Below, one piece after another: positions 22,131-33,330 of a DNA stretch of 64,000 nt. A model generated the notes under the pieces. It saw nothing but the letters and a program-made list of their open reading frames with translations, was not told the origin of the DNA and searched no databases. The stretch lies in assembly GCA_021464415.1 (NCBI GenBank), contig CM038466.1:53632550-53696549 (forward strand). The letters are read 5' to 3'. The DNA comes from Lonicera japonica (taxonomy: Eukaryota > Streptophyta > Magnoliopsida > Dipsacales > Caprifoliaceae). The stretch's first letter is position 1; each line of letters begins with the position of its first letter. A program made the translations under genes and the position numbers.

Positions 22131-23191
22131 AAGTTTAAAAAAGGTCTAATATATATATGGATTGCTTGGATGATCTTGTTTGGTTAGTACAAATTTGGGA
22201 CCTATTGCTAGTCTTGAAGATGCTAAACCTAACCAATGAGGTACATGAAATCACATTGAGCACAAATAGAAGCATTCATCACCATCCAACCAAAAATAAC
22301 ATTGATAGTTTATTTATCAATCATAACTACAAATTTTTACTGCTCAAACTCTTTAAGAAAGTTAATATATCATATTGACCTACTGCTCAAACTCTTTAGG
22401 CAACTTAATTAATCATAACTACAAAACCCACAAACTAAAAATTAGCAAAACACAAAAAAATTAGGGAGCCAATTGAAACAAGTTATTTGGGGCAATTTTC
22501 TGATTAAAAAAAAAAATATTCTTTGGGGCAATATATCAAACAGTTGGTGAGCAGTAAACAACACCTAGCATACATAAAGTGTTTCCCCCCCCCCCCCATA
22601 AAATTCATTAATAGATACATAGAACAAATTGAAAAAGGAAATCAAATCAACAAAAAAAAACCTAAAATTTTGCTACAAAATAAAGAATCGAAATAAATTG
22701 GACATAATATATAGTATTAATCTGAGTTCAATTGGATATATTTATGTTGATAGACTTTCTTTTGGATCGAATATATATGTATCTAGATGTGAGATGAATC
22801 TATAGAAGAGAGGGATAGAAAGAGGGAGGGAGGGGAAAGAAATACGTTGTATGTGTCGACTGCTTGCGATGGAGATAGAGATGAATATATGGAGTGAGAG
22901 TGCTTGCTTGCTATCTAGATAGTTCCTTAAGGCATTGACGGCTTGAGTAAGAAAGAGATAGAGTCTGAGCTCAATGAGAGAATCATGAAAGAATACAAAA
23001 TTTTCTCGGAAAAAAAAACCTAGGGTGGAGGTGAAAGTTTTTTTCCGTAAACAGATTGGAAAAAAGGGTCACGTGATTTTTTTGAAGAAAATTACTACCT
23101 AGAAAATATTTGTTATCAAACAGGTTAAAACATGGAAAATAACTTCTAAAATGATATTTTCCATGGAAAATAAGCTCCATCAAACACACCC
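22131..23191. other. Right end of the Harbinger element, non-coding
   Basis: Holds a C homopolymer (about 22586-22597), a GA-rich tract (22800-22880) and the subterminal/terminal repeats (23090-23191). The 73-residue plus-strand frame at 22157-22378 has no motif. Confidence 0.5.
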
Positions 23192-23194
23192 TAA

Positions 23195-25020
23195 ATATAT
23201 AGATTAATAATCTAGCTAGGTTAAATAATATTTTTGGCCGGTTTGAACTTTGGAGTAATGTGTTAAATTAATAATTCGTTAAAATAGGAACCTTTTTGTC
23301 TAGTTCAGGGTCAAGTATTAAAATAGGTACATTTTTTTTGCGATGAGGGTTTATAGTGGTTTTTACAAATCACCCATCAAGAGAGACTATTGGATGCGGG
23401 ATTCGTACCAAAGTCTTACGAGTGAATTAAAGTATTCGAATTCTTATCAACTCAACCAACTCTCATTAAAAATCTCTTTCTATTTTAATCGTACCATGAA
23501 TAAGTATCAAGTATATGTAGTGTGTTTTTGTGGTATTGCAAGAAAGAGGAGGCAATTAAGGCTGCAATCAAGAATTCTTGTTCTCAAATTAAGAATTCTT
23601 AATTTAGACAAGGATGTCTCAAATTAAAAATAATATTTTTTTAAAACATAATTAGTATATTAAAGCTTACAATAAAAACAATATTACCATCAATAGTATG
23701 TTACGTTAATGTTGCACTAGAACCATTCAAATTCTAAGTCTCACTTCATTTTCATACGCATCAATATATATATATAAATCTTTTTAATTTTTTTTGGGTT
23801 CAACGATAAGGGTATTTAGATCAATTTGGGCCCAACTCGCCTAATCTTTTCCTGATCTCATTAAAGACAAATTTAACCTACGTCGAGATTAGAGATTTCT
23901 GAAAATATTACTTGTGTTCTGACCCTCAATTTATAAGAAATATTGAGTCCCAATCAAAACAATTAATGATCAAGTACATATTCAAAATTTTCTAATATTT
24001 CTCAATTTTTTTAAATACCTAATTAAAAGGATTTTGGAAAAACAGAAACATTGGATTCTCATTTCATCAAATGGATAAGAGAATTTATATATCACCGTGT
24101 AAACTCATAATTATCAGTTACATTTTTCTTTTTCTTTTTCTTTTTTTTTTCTGTTAAAATAATTGTTGGTTACCCATTACCGCTGCCAATAACCTTAACT
24201 ATTTTATATTTATTTATTGGCGTTTATTGATTTAACCCTTATGCCAATATCCATATTTGAGAAAACTATTTAATATAATTTAATTAGACATAATTTCAAA
24301 TTTTCTGATGCTGCCTCTTTTTTCATCCAAAAAAACTCTCGAACAAGTATGAGATACGGAGCAAACTTTGAAAATGCCTTGATAATTGATCTCTTTTTCT
24401 ATTGGTAATTTTTAAGAAAATATTGATTTTAGTATAATTAATTTTTAATGATACAACTTATTTTTTTATTCTGACGTCAATTATAAGTGTATATACTCCC
24501 CGTCTCGAATTAATAATCTCCCTCAAGTATTTTTACAAATTATATATATATAATCTACACTGAATTTTTTTATTGTGAAATTTAGAAAACTCGTTAAGTT
24601 TAAAAAATCTCTCTCAAAATAAAATAAAATTAGATGTTCTAAACTAACACCTCCATGTAGCTAAGCGTGCGGTATTTCACACGGGACGCCACAATCCAAT
24701 CCCATTCCCTTCCCCCCTCTCCCAAGAACTACTGAATTCATCATCGATTGTATTAAAAAAAAATACAATTAACGAATTAGATGAGGACTAAATCACAAAA
24801 GGAGCAGTCAGCCATTGAGATAATAAATAAAGTAGATTGCGCCTAGGATATAGGCATAAATTAGCGTTTGAGATCGAATCACTCCAACAAAATTCTACTA
24901 TTTCTAAGGAATTCTAGTCATCAGCTATGATGATTTTACCTTTTCTTCCGCTTGAATTTGAATTACAGTCTGGCTTAGAAGAAAAAGAATCAAATGAAAA
25001 ACTATTTCCTATACCCTCAT
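23195..25020. other. AT-rich intergenic DNA between the Harbinger element and the F-box locus
   Basis: No gene recognised. A pyrimidine tract (TTTTTC)n lies at about 24125-24152. TACTCCCCGTCTCGAATTAA near 24494 resembles a lone Stowaway end without a partner. Confidence 0.4.
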
Positions 25021-25061
25021 AAAGCTTTTATCTTCTCCTCAAATTAAACCCTAATTTTCAG

Positions 25062-25552
25062 GTAATGAAAGAAGTCGTGTTTGTTTACGCACTTGGTTCG
25101 TCTAAAACTACCCAATTATTTTGGTTTACTCATGGATGGAGCTTGGATTGTCGATTTTGACATTTATGTTCCCATCAAAATGCATTCTTTAAGTACACTC
25201 AGTTTTGAATTAAGATTCTGTATTTCATGGAAATGTTAAGAGTGCAACTCTTAATTCAGTTTTGAATTAAGATTCATTGTCTTTCATGGACATGTTAAGT
25301 GTGCAACTCTTAATTCGAGTGAGAGGGAGGGAATATTTTATGTTCAACGTTAAATATGTAACATATTTGAAATTGATACTCTCCTATTTTCTTAGGTTTT
25401 TATTACTTTGTAGTATTTGCTGCATTGAATATTTGAGGCCCATATACACATACATGATGACTGATGATGCAGTAGGTCCATGTAGCGTTACTCTCCATAC
25501 AGATACTAGAATTTGCATTTCATTCCGCATAATTTTATCTTTGTTGTTGCAG
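25062..25552 (+). other. Putative 5'UTR intron of the F-box gene
   Basis: A donor TTTCAG|GTAATG (25062) preceded by AAACCCTAATTTTCAG, and an acceptor TTTGTTGTTGCAG (ends 25552) just before the start region, suggest a leader intron of about 490 bp. It contains a 57-59-bp tandem duplication (25200-25256 and 25257-25315, opening CAGTTTTGAATTAAGATTC). Inferred only from splice motifs. Confidence 0.45.
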
Positions 25553-25560
25553 TCCATTGG

Positions 25561-26826
25561 ATGATGCACTTGAGTAAAAAGAAGATGAATGATGATAAGC
25601 TATCAAACGATGCAGAGGAAAAAGAAGGGGCCCTTTTGGATGTACCAATATGCCTCATGTACGACATATTTTCGCGGCTCCAAGTAAAAGATCTTACAAG
25701 GTTAAAGTGCTTGTCGAAGTATTGGTGCGAGTCTCTCTCGGACTCGTACTTCCTCAGCTTGCACCTCACCAGTCCCTTCAAAATCCTCCTTCCTTCTTCT
25801 TCGTCTTCACAGCTTTATCTCAATTTGATAGCAAAACACGACCATATCAATATATAGGGGCAGATCCAGAAGTAATGGACGAAGACCTCAAGGAGTTCGA
25901 GGTGGACCTTCATCTCTCAACAGCGGACCACGAGGGTCGACCCATAAGTGAATTCACCAAGCAGGTCAAAGTAGACAAATGGCAGGGATTGGTGCTGCAA
26001 CCTTCAAACAAGGAGCTGATTTGTGTGTCGACTTCACGGCATATTTACATCTGCAATCCAAGCACCCATGAGTTTATAGAGCTTCCTGATCATCACAAGG
26101 AGTTGCAGCCTTTACCACCCATGACCTTGTTCGGTGTGGGATTCGGATTTGTTCCAACAACAATGGATTACAAAGTGGTTCGATTGTTTGACATTCACCT
26201 TGACTATGAAAACTTTGAGGACTATGAGATTGGCTGTGAGGTGTTAACTGTTAGTAGCTCTAGTACCGTTGGTTCTAATAATTCTAGCTCTTATTCATGG
26301 AGAGTGATTGAAGGGGGTTGTCCTTATCCTGTGTTTGATCTGTCATTAGCTATTGATAAATTTGCGATTTGGAAAGTTGACGAATGGTTTGTTGGAGCCC
26401 AAGGAAGAGATGAAGTTATTTTTTGCTTCAATTTAGAAACCGAGAAGTTTAGTGCTGTCAGCTGTGCCACCGCCTCATTGTGTGACTAACCGGATTGAGT
26501 TTCGCTTGGCTGCGCTGAAAGGTGAGCTCTGGTTAATGGAACCGACAGATATTCATTCTTACATCAACAACATGTGGATGTTGAAGGACTGGAATAGATA
26601 TATATGGGTTAAACAGTATAGTATTGATATCAAAAGCATTGAGAAATGGGGCTGGTCGAGTCCAATTGACATCATTCAATATGGGGAAGATGATGAAGTA
26701 ATAGTACTGATGCGAGGCAACAGAGGGCTGCACTACTACCATGTTCAAAGCAAAAGGATTACACCTTTGGGTGATATATCACCAGTTAAGTTCTCTTATT
26801 ATATTGACAGTTCCTTCAAAATTTGA
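25561..26826 (+). pseudogene. F-box protein gene (F-box plus FBA domain) with two frameshifts
   Basis: The product would be a substrate adaptor of an SCF ubiquitin ligase. The F-box is clear after an Asp/Glu-rich lead (LLDVPICLMYDIFSRLQVKD, then LKCLSKYWCESL). It is followed by an F-box-associated domain (CNPSTHEFIELPDH, GFGFVPTTMDYKVVRL, LAALKGELWLM). Start is at 25561 or 25585 (MNDDKL...). The frame changes near 25850 (ATATAG ends the F-box frame; about one base missing before GGGGCAGATCC). It changes back near 26455, where GCTGT appears twice around CA, like a 7-bp insertion in FSAV|PPPHC. The second shift restores the first frame and the stop is at 26826. Each piece is highly conserved, so the breaks are recent or are assembly errors. 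Confidence 0.82.
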
Positions 26827-27198
26827 GAGGCCTGGTCAGGAGCTCCAGTTGATCGATATTCAGTGAATGAAATCGGACAATTTTTTGTTCTTTTCAGTGT
26901 AGTTTTCTGGTTTATTGATTGAATATTAAAAATATTTGAAGCTTATGACTATAATTTTCTTTAAAATTATAAATATCTTTAGTTATTTCCTACAAATAGT
27001 CGTTAGCGTAAAACAGCCATCATCTTTAATCTGTAAAACCATGAATATTGCTACCATTATACTATATTATGTAGTTAAATAAACATAAGCCTAAAACTGC
27101 TATATTAATTATATCACTTAACTAGTACTCTCCTCTGTCTTCAAATATCAGCCAATTGCGTGCATAAATCTAAAATCTGAAAGTACTATTACTATATA

Positions 27199-27780
27199 TT
27201 AGTTAACTTCAGCCTTTATTCTAACACCAGTTTTATCATCTTCAATTTCATCTTCTAAACCTGCCAAAAATAAATAATCTGATTGATTAATTATTAAACA
27301 AAAAATAATGTCAAGAATAGTAAGATGCCTTTATGATAAAACTAAATAATCAGAAAGACAGTTAATGTGCTAGTGATTACCTCCCTCCCTCCTCACAAGA
27401 AAGAATAAGCGTTGTTCGGGGGGTTGAGTGGCATCATATAAACCCCAACACAGAATTTTAACCCCTTCCTTAAATCCATTTCCGTCGAGAAGCTTATCCC
27501 AACCATTTTTTTTCAGCCAGAATGGACCGATCCCCGTTGCACCAATTCTCAAACCCATATAAGCATGACCAATTGGCGTGTAGACTGCAGTTGTAATTCC
27601 TTTCTTTTGCATCGTTTCCATAATCCCATCAGCTGTGCAAAGGTCTCTTATGTAGTCGTTTCCAGCCCCGACGAACACCAATCCTTTGTTGATGTCAGTC
27701 TTAGTCAAGGTTTTCGTAAACAGAAATGTTACTTCAGCATTTGGCGGATAATCTGGAATGTTTTGAGGTTGGTGGTCCAT
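27199..27780 (-). CDS. B3-like domain protein, two exons, apparently intact
   Basis: Exon 1 is 27780-27381 and exon 2 is 27260-27199, joined by a GT-AG intron (27380-27261; donor GGGAG|GTAATC, acceptor TTTTTGGCAG). The join gives 153 residues ending in an acidic tail (LEDEIEDDKTGVRIKAEVN), replacing the apparent stop just inside the intron. The TKTLTKTDINKGLVF opening and the NGWDKLLDGNGFKEGVKILC segment resemble the DNA-contacting start and the core of plant B3 domains of the REM/DUF313 type; this is a resemblance, not proof. The paralogue at 14642-15441 shares the exon structure, which supports the model. It would be a small nuclear DNA-binding protein if the B3 call is right. Confidence 0.68.
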
Positions 27781-27960
27781 TGTATTAGTATTATTGATTG
27801 ATTAACCGTTTGAGCCAAGATGATTAATTTTTAATTTTGCATCAAATTATATAGCAGATAGTCATGGTTTATTGACAATGTTTTAGCATTCATGTTATTT
27901 TCATTGAATAAGACCATTCATGCACTTCCTTCCCTGTAGATATATAGCATACAATAATGT

Positions 27961-28105
27961 GAAAAGTACGTGTCAGTTGATACAAGTCATGTCCCATCCG
28001 TTGAGGAGCTGTGTGCTGTTGCCTAGCTTCTCATATGGAACTGATTTTTATGGATATATTATTTTGTGAATTGTATATACACTAGATCTATCTATATATA
28101 TATAC
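27961..28105. other. Short spacer upstream of the B3-like gene
   Basis: Ends in a (TA)n tract next to the fold-back element. Confidence 0.4.
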
Positions 28106-28480
28106 GGTTCCATTCTCTTGTGGATTGTTCTTAAGTTAACTAACTTAAGGACTGTCCATTTCGAAAGATAAACAGAAAAATATTTTTATGAAATTTGACA
28201 TAAATCTATAATAAGTAGATCATTTCCACCGAATGTCCTTATAAAACTCTAATGGGAAATGGGTTAACTAATCATCTTAAATTTCAACATAGTACACATT
28301 TATCAATTGTGTAGCTAACCCACTTTCCGTTTGAGTTTTACAACGAAATTAGGTGGAGATTATCTACTTATTATAGAAATCATCTTTTCCAAATTTCATG
28401 AAAATATTCTTTCATTTCCCCCTCAAAATGATAGTCCTTAAGTTAGTTAACTTAAGAACAATCCTTAAGAAAAGATAACC
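28106..28480. mobile_element. Long fold-back MITE
   Basis: Two arms of about 165-180 bp are inverted around a loop near 28285-28305. Left landmarks GGATTGTTCTTAAGTTAACT, GAAATTTGACATAAATC, CTATAATAAGTAGATCATTT and GGGAAATGGGTTA match the reverse of GCTAACCCACTTTCC, AGATTATCTACTTATTATAG, CCAAATTTCATGAAAATA and AGTTAACTTAAGAACAATCC. Outer ends are GGTTCC and GATAACC. The core of each arm tip, CTTAAGTTAACTAACTTAAG, is itself palindromic. Flanks are TA-rich, so the target duplication could not be fixed. Superfamily unknown. Confidence 0.85.
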
Positions 28481-28481
28481 G

Positions 28482-28504
28482 ACATATATATATATATATA
28501 TATT
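28482..28504. repeat. (TA)n microsatellite
   Basis: A run of TA dinucleotides directly next to the fold-back element. Confidence 0.9.
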
Positions 28505-29440
28505 AAAAAAGGGAGGGCTAAGTCAATTTGTATATATAATAATAGAGGTTGAGAGTATTAGTAGACAAATTGAGAGCATTTTAATGATTGTATAAAATAT
28601 ACTTTTGGTAAACTTTACACATTGTATAAGGTAGTGCATCGTTTGTAAATTGAATTTCTTTCTTTTTTTTGTAACATGAAAAATGTGTAATAGACACCCA
28701 ATTTACATAATCACATCTGTTTCATTCTGTGCATCAAGTTTTTACAAAAAATTAAAATATAATAAGTTTTAAAATTAAAGTCGTTATAATTGTTTGCTTT
28801 GGAGGACAAAAATGAAGATATAGCTCAACAACTTAATAAAACAAATATCTATTGAAGAAAGCACACTCTCTGGAATAAATATAAAAGGCAAAATACATCA
28901 TGTGATAAAACTACATAACTAACCAAGTAGAAAGAGCAATAAAAAAATGTGCAATTATCTGAACTATTTCTAAAGAATTAACGTTATCAACCCCAAAAAA
29001 AAAAAAATCAATATTCCTAGACATCTCTCTTTCGGTTACACGGGAGAGAGATAAAAAAGGAAAATAAACAAAGACACTAAACTTTAGAGCGGTTAAGAAT
29101 TTGCAAACAAAAATAAGTTGAGGCATGCGATGAGATTCTCTCTATCGATTAGAAGTCTTTCATCTTTTTTCATTTTTTGTGAAAAAATTTCCTTCATCAC
29201 AATACAAAAAAAAAATTCTCACAAAAAAAAAACAAAAGAATATATACCTCACGTCATCTCTCAACTTAATATTCCATCTTCTCATAAAAATGAATTATAT
29301 TTTTTACTATCAAACAGAGTCTAAAAATCTTAATTTGATCAAATCATTTATTTGAATTTGTGAAGTATTAACATTTGGTACTAAGAAGTCAAGTCTATAT
29401 TACTCACAATTGGGACTTCCACGATCCAAGAGGTTAAAGT
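28505..29440. other. AT-rich intergenic DNA, no gene recognised
   Basis: Frames at 28911-29126 and 29118-29324 lack motifs. Confidence 0.4.
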
Positions 29441-30175
29441 TGGTGCTAAGGCCAATCCGAAAATTGACCAAATGGACCAAACCGATCCGTAAAATTCCGA
29501 ACCAGAAAAAACCTAAAACCTAAAACTAGAAAAATGAACCAAAACTGAATAGTTTGGTTTAGGACTAGCTAGCCCAAAATCGAATCGAACCAATTAAATT
29601 ATGTATAATAAAATAAAAGATGTTTGTATATACTTTAAGGGCACATGTTAAGCATATTATTAAGTATACTATGATACAACACTTTTATAAGAATATGTTC
29701 TTTATTAATTGCACGCTATGATCCTCTTAAAAAAATTAATTAATGCGTGCCCGTGTTATTGAATTAACTGGGTGATGCTAAGATTTTTTTTTTATCATAT
29801 ACATGATGGTAAGATAATTCATCATTTTATTAAATATGTTTTATTCTTGTAAATGTAGAAAATAAATAAATAAATAGCAAGTAAATAGAGAACATGCTTT
29901 CTATAAGTTTGTTCCTTATTTCTAGAAAACCATAACTTTAATTTGTATCTGAACCAATCTGACATCGCTATTAGTATTCCATTGTTAAGTTAAATTGATT
30001 TAGAAAAAAAAATGTCAAAACCGGATGAAACCGAACATAAAAGTTTGGTTCGAGTTTGGATTTAGAAGATTTAGAAAGTGAAACCAAGTTGAAACCAAAT
30101 TTTTACATTTGATTTGAGTTTAGGGTGCCTTAGTTTATACCCTGACCGAAGCCAAAAATACCCCTAAATTAAAGC
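29441..30175. repeat. Relic rich in AACCGAACC / GGTTCGGTT-like words
   Basis: ACCAAACCGATCCG, CCGAACCAG, AATCGAACCAATT and, further right, GGTTCGAGTTTGG and GAAACCAAGTTGAAACC recur. A similar fragment lies at 32365-32460 (GAAATCGAAACCGAAAATTC). Such words occur in plant MITE-like and MULE-like repeats; the family is not identified. Confidence 0.4.
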
Positions 30176-30880
30176 ATGGGAGAGAGTGGAAAAAGGCATG
30201 GAAGAAAAAAATATCTACAGGCTTGAGGAACGCCTATTTTGTATTGAAAGAATGAAAGAATGTGAAAGAGAGGGAGGAGAGTTGTGAGAATATAAAAGAG
30301 TAGGTGATAATCCATGGGAGTAATAAACTCGAGGGACTTTTAAGATTCGGTTCTTGAGAAAGAAATTTAATCTTCCTTACATTTTCTCTAAAAAGATGCA
30401 ATTTTTGTACCTTTTGAGAGAATTCAGATATACTATACGTAATTAAGAGATACTAATATCTCTTGGTATAAATACTAATTTTCTCAGTTACAAATGTTAT
30501 GGTATTTCTGTAGGTAACATATGTATAGACCAGTCATTTTAGTATCTAGGAGAATGATAATCTATGTGAAAAAAAAAATTAAATAAAACTATTACATGGT
30601 TATTAATTACATGAAAACAATATCATAATAATAAATATTTGTATTAGTTTTAAAATTGTTTGGAAGGTAAATTGAAAAGAAATAACTTACATATATTATA
30701 AGTTCTTGTGTGGCCCATCTTTGTTGTACTTGGGACTTATTGTGTGATAGATATAAATATAATTGAGTCCACGCTTTAGCCCACCCATTACTTAGCCCTA
30801 GCCCACCTAATTAGGGCAGCTAATGTATGCAATTGTCTAAGCTTAAATTAAGTTATAGTAAAATACTTGGCAAATCGATC
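30176..30880. other. AT-rich intergenic DNA, no gene recognised
   Basis: Probably includes the 3'UTR side of the LINE relic to its right; no poly(A) boundary could be fixed. Confidence 0.4.
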
Positions 30881-30882
30881 TG

Positions 30883-31600
30883 TTAAAATTTTTCTTTTTT
30901 CCAAGAAAGAGAAAAATATTTAACAACCCAAGTAGTAGAACAAGCATCCTCTGCGAGATGCGACACTGTAATTTGAGACATATCGTTCATTAGCCGATCA
31001 AAAATAATGGGAGGGGGAGTGTCAAACACAAAGTACATATACATATTGTTTTTGTCAAGATTGGCCAAAAGAGTTGCGATACCATTGCTTTCTTGGAAAA
31101 CAAAAGATATCCACAAATGTTCGAAATTCTTGTGGAGGTCATATATTTCCTGAACTAGCATCTTGTGAACTTGATTCTCCGCCTTGTTCCTACGCAAAAT
31201 GAAAAACAACCATCAGTGTGGATGAGAAATCGTATTTTTTTCCCTTACTTCTAGCTAGAGTAAGGCCCTCCCTAACAAACCAAAATCCGCTGTGTTATTC
31301 GAGACATTTCTGATGTTTGCTTCTAGGCCAAAGATTATATTTACATGTCTATCTCGGATAACGGCACCGCCGATTCCAACGTACTAGACCTTTTTCTTTA
31401 GAACAAAAACTATCTGTGTTTAATTCGAGTAAAAACAGTTTTATTCGATGGTTCCCATTTAATGTATTGAACTTGTTATTGAATAAGCAAAATGTAATCT
31501 TTCGACTCATGCGGGCGGCTCTATACGTAAAATAGGTACGTTCTTTAGGATTTATAGTTATGTTTTGAAAGATACAATTATTTCTTGCGATCCACATAAA
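30883..31600 (-). pseudogene. LINE-type RNase H domain relic
   Basis: Reading minus-strand frames in turn, MWIARNNCIF and YRAARMSRKI (31597-31440) precede an RNase H start in another frame (VGIGGAVIRD, about 31365-31335). Then come EIYDLHKNFEHLWISFVFQE and NGIATLLANLDKN (31209-31060) and FDTPPPIIFDRLMNDM (about 31030-30980). This is the C-terminal RNase H pattern of plant L1-type elements, where VFQESNG..ATLLANL corresponds to the usual HVFREAN..ADALA motif. Frame changes show it is dead. No reverse transcriptase is present to the right. Confidence 0.72.
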
Positions 31601-32524
31601 CCAAATTGATTGGAGTAATTTAGATATTTTTAGTAAGTGAGATCCAATTTTGATGTTTTAAAATTGCATAGGAATCGATCTATTAAAGTAGAGTTCACAA
31701 GTTCAACTCTTATAACTAGCTAGCTGAGCGTTTGGTTCTGATTGCAATACTTTTAAAAATATATATATAAGCAATAATTTTATAATATTACAATAAATCC
31801 ACAATCACCATATAAAGGTGGACTAATGACTACCATAATAATAATGGACCAATAAATGATTCAACAACCATATCTATGTAGGTCGAACTTGGATCACCTC
31901 ATTACGAGAATCTGGGGAATGCCAAAGGACTATAAGAACATTAGCTCAATCGGATTGTAATACTTTTTAGTTACGTAAAATATATAAAACACAATTAATT
32001 TCGGTTATTTTGAATAAAGGTTTGGTCGTATAGAGTTACTGGTAATTTATGAAGCCACCTAAATTCAGGCATGAGCCCATCGATCATCTTCTTGTTGGGA
32101 TTAATATTAATATCATATGTTGGTTCATTTGTAAACTGATTCTCATATTTAGTGAGAGCAATACTTACATTTCAAAAGAAAAAAAAAATCGGTCTAATTT
32201 CGTAAATTGGGATCTAGTTTGAGGGTTCAACTGATGAATTTTTTCATGAAACTTAGTATATATGATCTCTATAATAAGTAAATTATCTCCACAAATTAAA
32301 TTTCCATCAAGAAGTGGACCTAATAATAACATGGGAGCTTGTTTGTACTCCAAGATACAAGCTCGGGTCTGAGTTTGAAAGATTTAGAAATCGAAACCGA
32401 AAATTCAGTTTTTGTTTGGGTCTCCTAATTGTTACCCCAACTGAAATCGAAAACACCCGTAGTTGCCCTGCCAGCCATCGCCCTCAAGCCGGCATTGTTA
32501 GAGTGGATAGCGTAACTGATCGTT
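31601..32524. other. Intergenic DNA, no gene recognised
   Basis: A GAAACCGAAAA-type stretch at 32365-32460 repeats the relic at 29.4-30.2 kb. Open frames at 32165-32568 have no motif. Confidence 0.4.
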
Positions 32525-32800
32525 GTTTTTTCAATTTGTTCCTTAAAGTTTCATTGGTCTTGTTTTGATACCCAGACTTCAAGTCCATCTCACTTTCATT
32601 CAAACTTGGATTCTTGTTAATTTTTTTGATGAAAAATCCATGTGCAACTTTCTGGGCAGAATTTCTCTGTGTCCCATTGATTTTTATCTAAAAAATTAAC
32701 AAGAATTTAATTTCAAATGAAAGTGAGATGGACTCAAAGTTTATACAGTAAAATGAGACCAATGGAAATTTAAAAATCGAAATAGACAAACTCAAGGGCA
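32525..32800. mobile_element. Second fold-back MITE-like element
   Basis: Inverted arms of about 85-100 bp: left TTTCATTGGTCTTG, GTCCATCTCACTTTCATT and ATTCTTGTTAATTTTTT pair with right AAAAAATTAACAAGAAT, AATGAAAGTGAGATGGAC-like (AAATGAAAGTGAGATGGAC) and GAGACCAATGGAAA. The loop is about 32640-32690. Outer limits and target duplication are uncertain. Confidence 0.75.
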
Positions 32801-32874
32801 TAGAAAAAGTGGAATACCCAAGTGGAGAAGTAATCAACATATCATTTCAGTTGGTCAATCATTTTCACCAGTCG

Positions 32875-33120
32875 GCCATTAAATTTAATTTCGATTGAAT
32901 AGGGACCAACTCTCGTTATTATTGCTCTCCTTATTATTAGTAGTATTATTTTGTTTATAAAATTATAATAATTATAGTAGCTTGGAGCTAGTAAATTTTC
33001 AAATGTTAAAGGAACTAACTCGCTAAAATTTCAATACATATATATAACTAAAAAAGACCAAGACCTTTCTTGATAGTGGCATCTATTTATAATATAATTA
33101 CCACACTCTGCTGGCCAATT
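32875..33120 (-). repeat. Dispersed repeat, copy 4 (inverted)
   Basis: The reverse complement contains CCAGCAGAGTGTGGTAATT, AAGAAAGGTCTTGGTCTTTT, TTTACTAGCTCCAAGCTACT and GAGAGTTGGTCC...ATTAAATTTAATGG in the same order as the copies at 5.1-9.0 kb. Confidence 0.6.
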
Positions 33121-33276
33121 TTAATATATGCGATTATATTACATGGAAAACCATCTGTAAATGTCATTATTTTTAATATATATTGAGAAAAGCTAATTAA
33201 TCAGAAACTTCGCTACTATTTTTTAATATGGCTAGTAGATTTCAGTACTGAATTTCTAAGTTTGAAAAGAGATATT

Positions 33277-33330
33277 ACGAATAAACAAAAATTCACTAAA
33301 CAAGAAAAACAAAAAAGTCGAATATAAGAC
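33277..33330 (-). mobile_element. LINE fragment, left piece (split by LTR insertions)
   Basis: AAAATTCACTAAACAAGAAA through TCGAATATAAG matches 10127-10166. It ends at the AAGAC target duplication of the solo LTR and resumes at 35057. Confidence 0.75.

Larger units (their letters stand above)
17334..23191 (-). mobile_element. PIF/Harbinger DNA transposon, complete ends, TAA target duplication
   Basis: The 5858-bp element is flanked by TAA (17331-17333, 23192-23194), the 3-bp target typical of PIF/Harbinger. The ends are inverted: GGGTGTGTTTGAT at the left and ATCAAACACACCC at the right, perfect over 13 bp, with related sequence inside (ATGGAAAATTT / ATTTTCCATGG). Subterminal TTGTTTGATTG-type motifs repeat at 17420-17530. 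It carries the two genes expected of the superfamily, both on the minus strand: a Myb/SANT-like gene (17794-19075) and a DDE transposase (about 19620-20735). The transposase is broken, so mobility would need help in trans. Extra coding-like sequence lies at 21525-22130. Confidence 0.93.

Noticed and set aside
24494..24680. Stowaway MITE
   Set aside because: Only one end-like word; no inverted partner or paired TA found.
27370..27386. Stop codon of the 136-residue B3-like frame
   Set aside because: The last residues come from the intron; a GT-AG splice to 27260-27199 gives a better ending, conserved in the paralogue.
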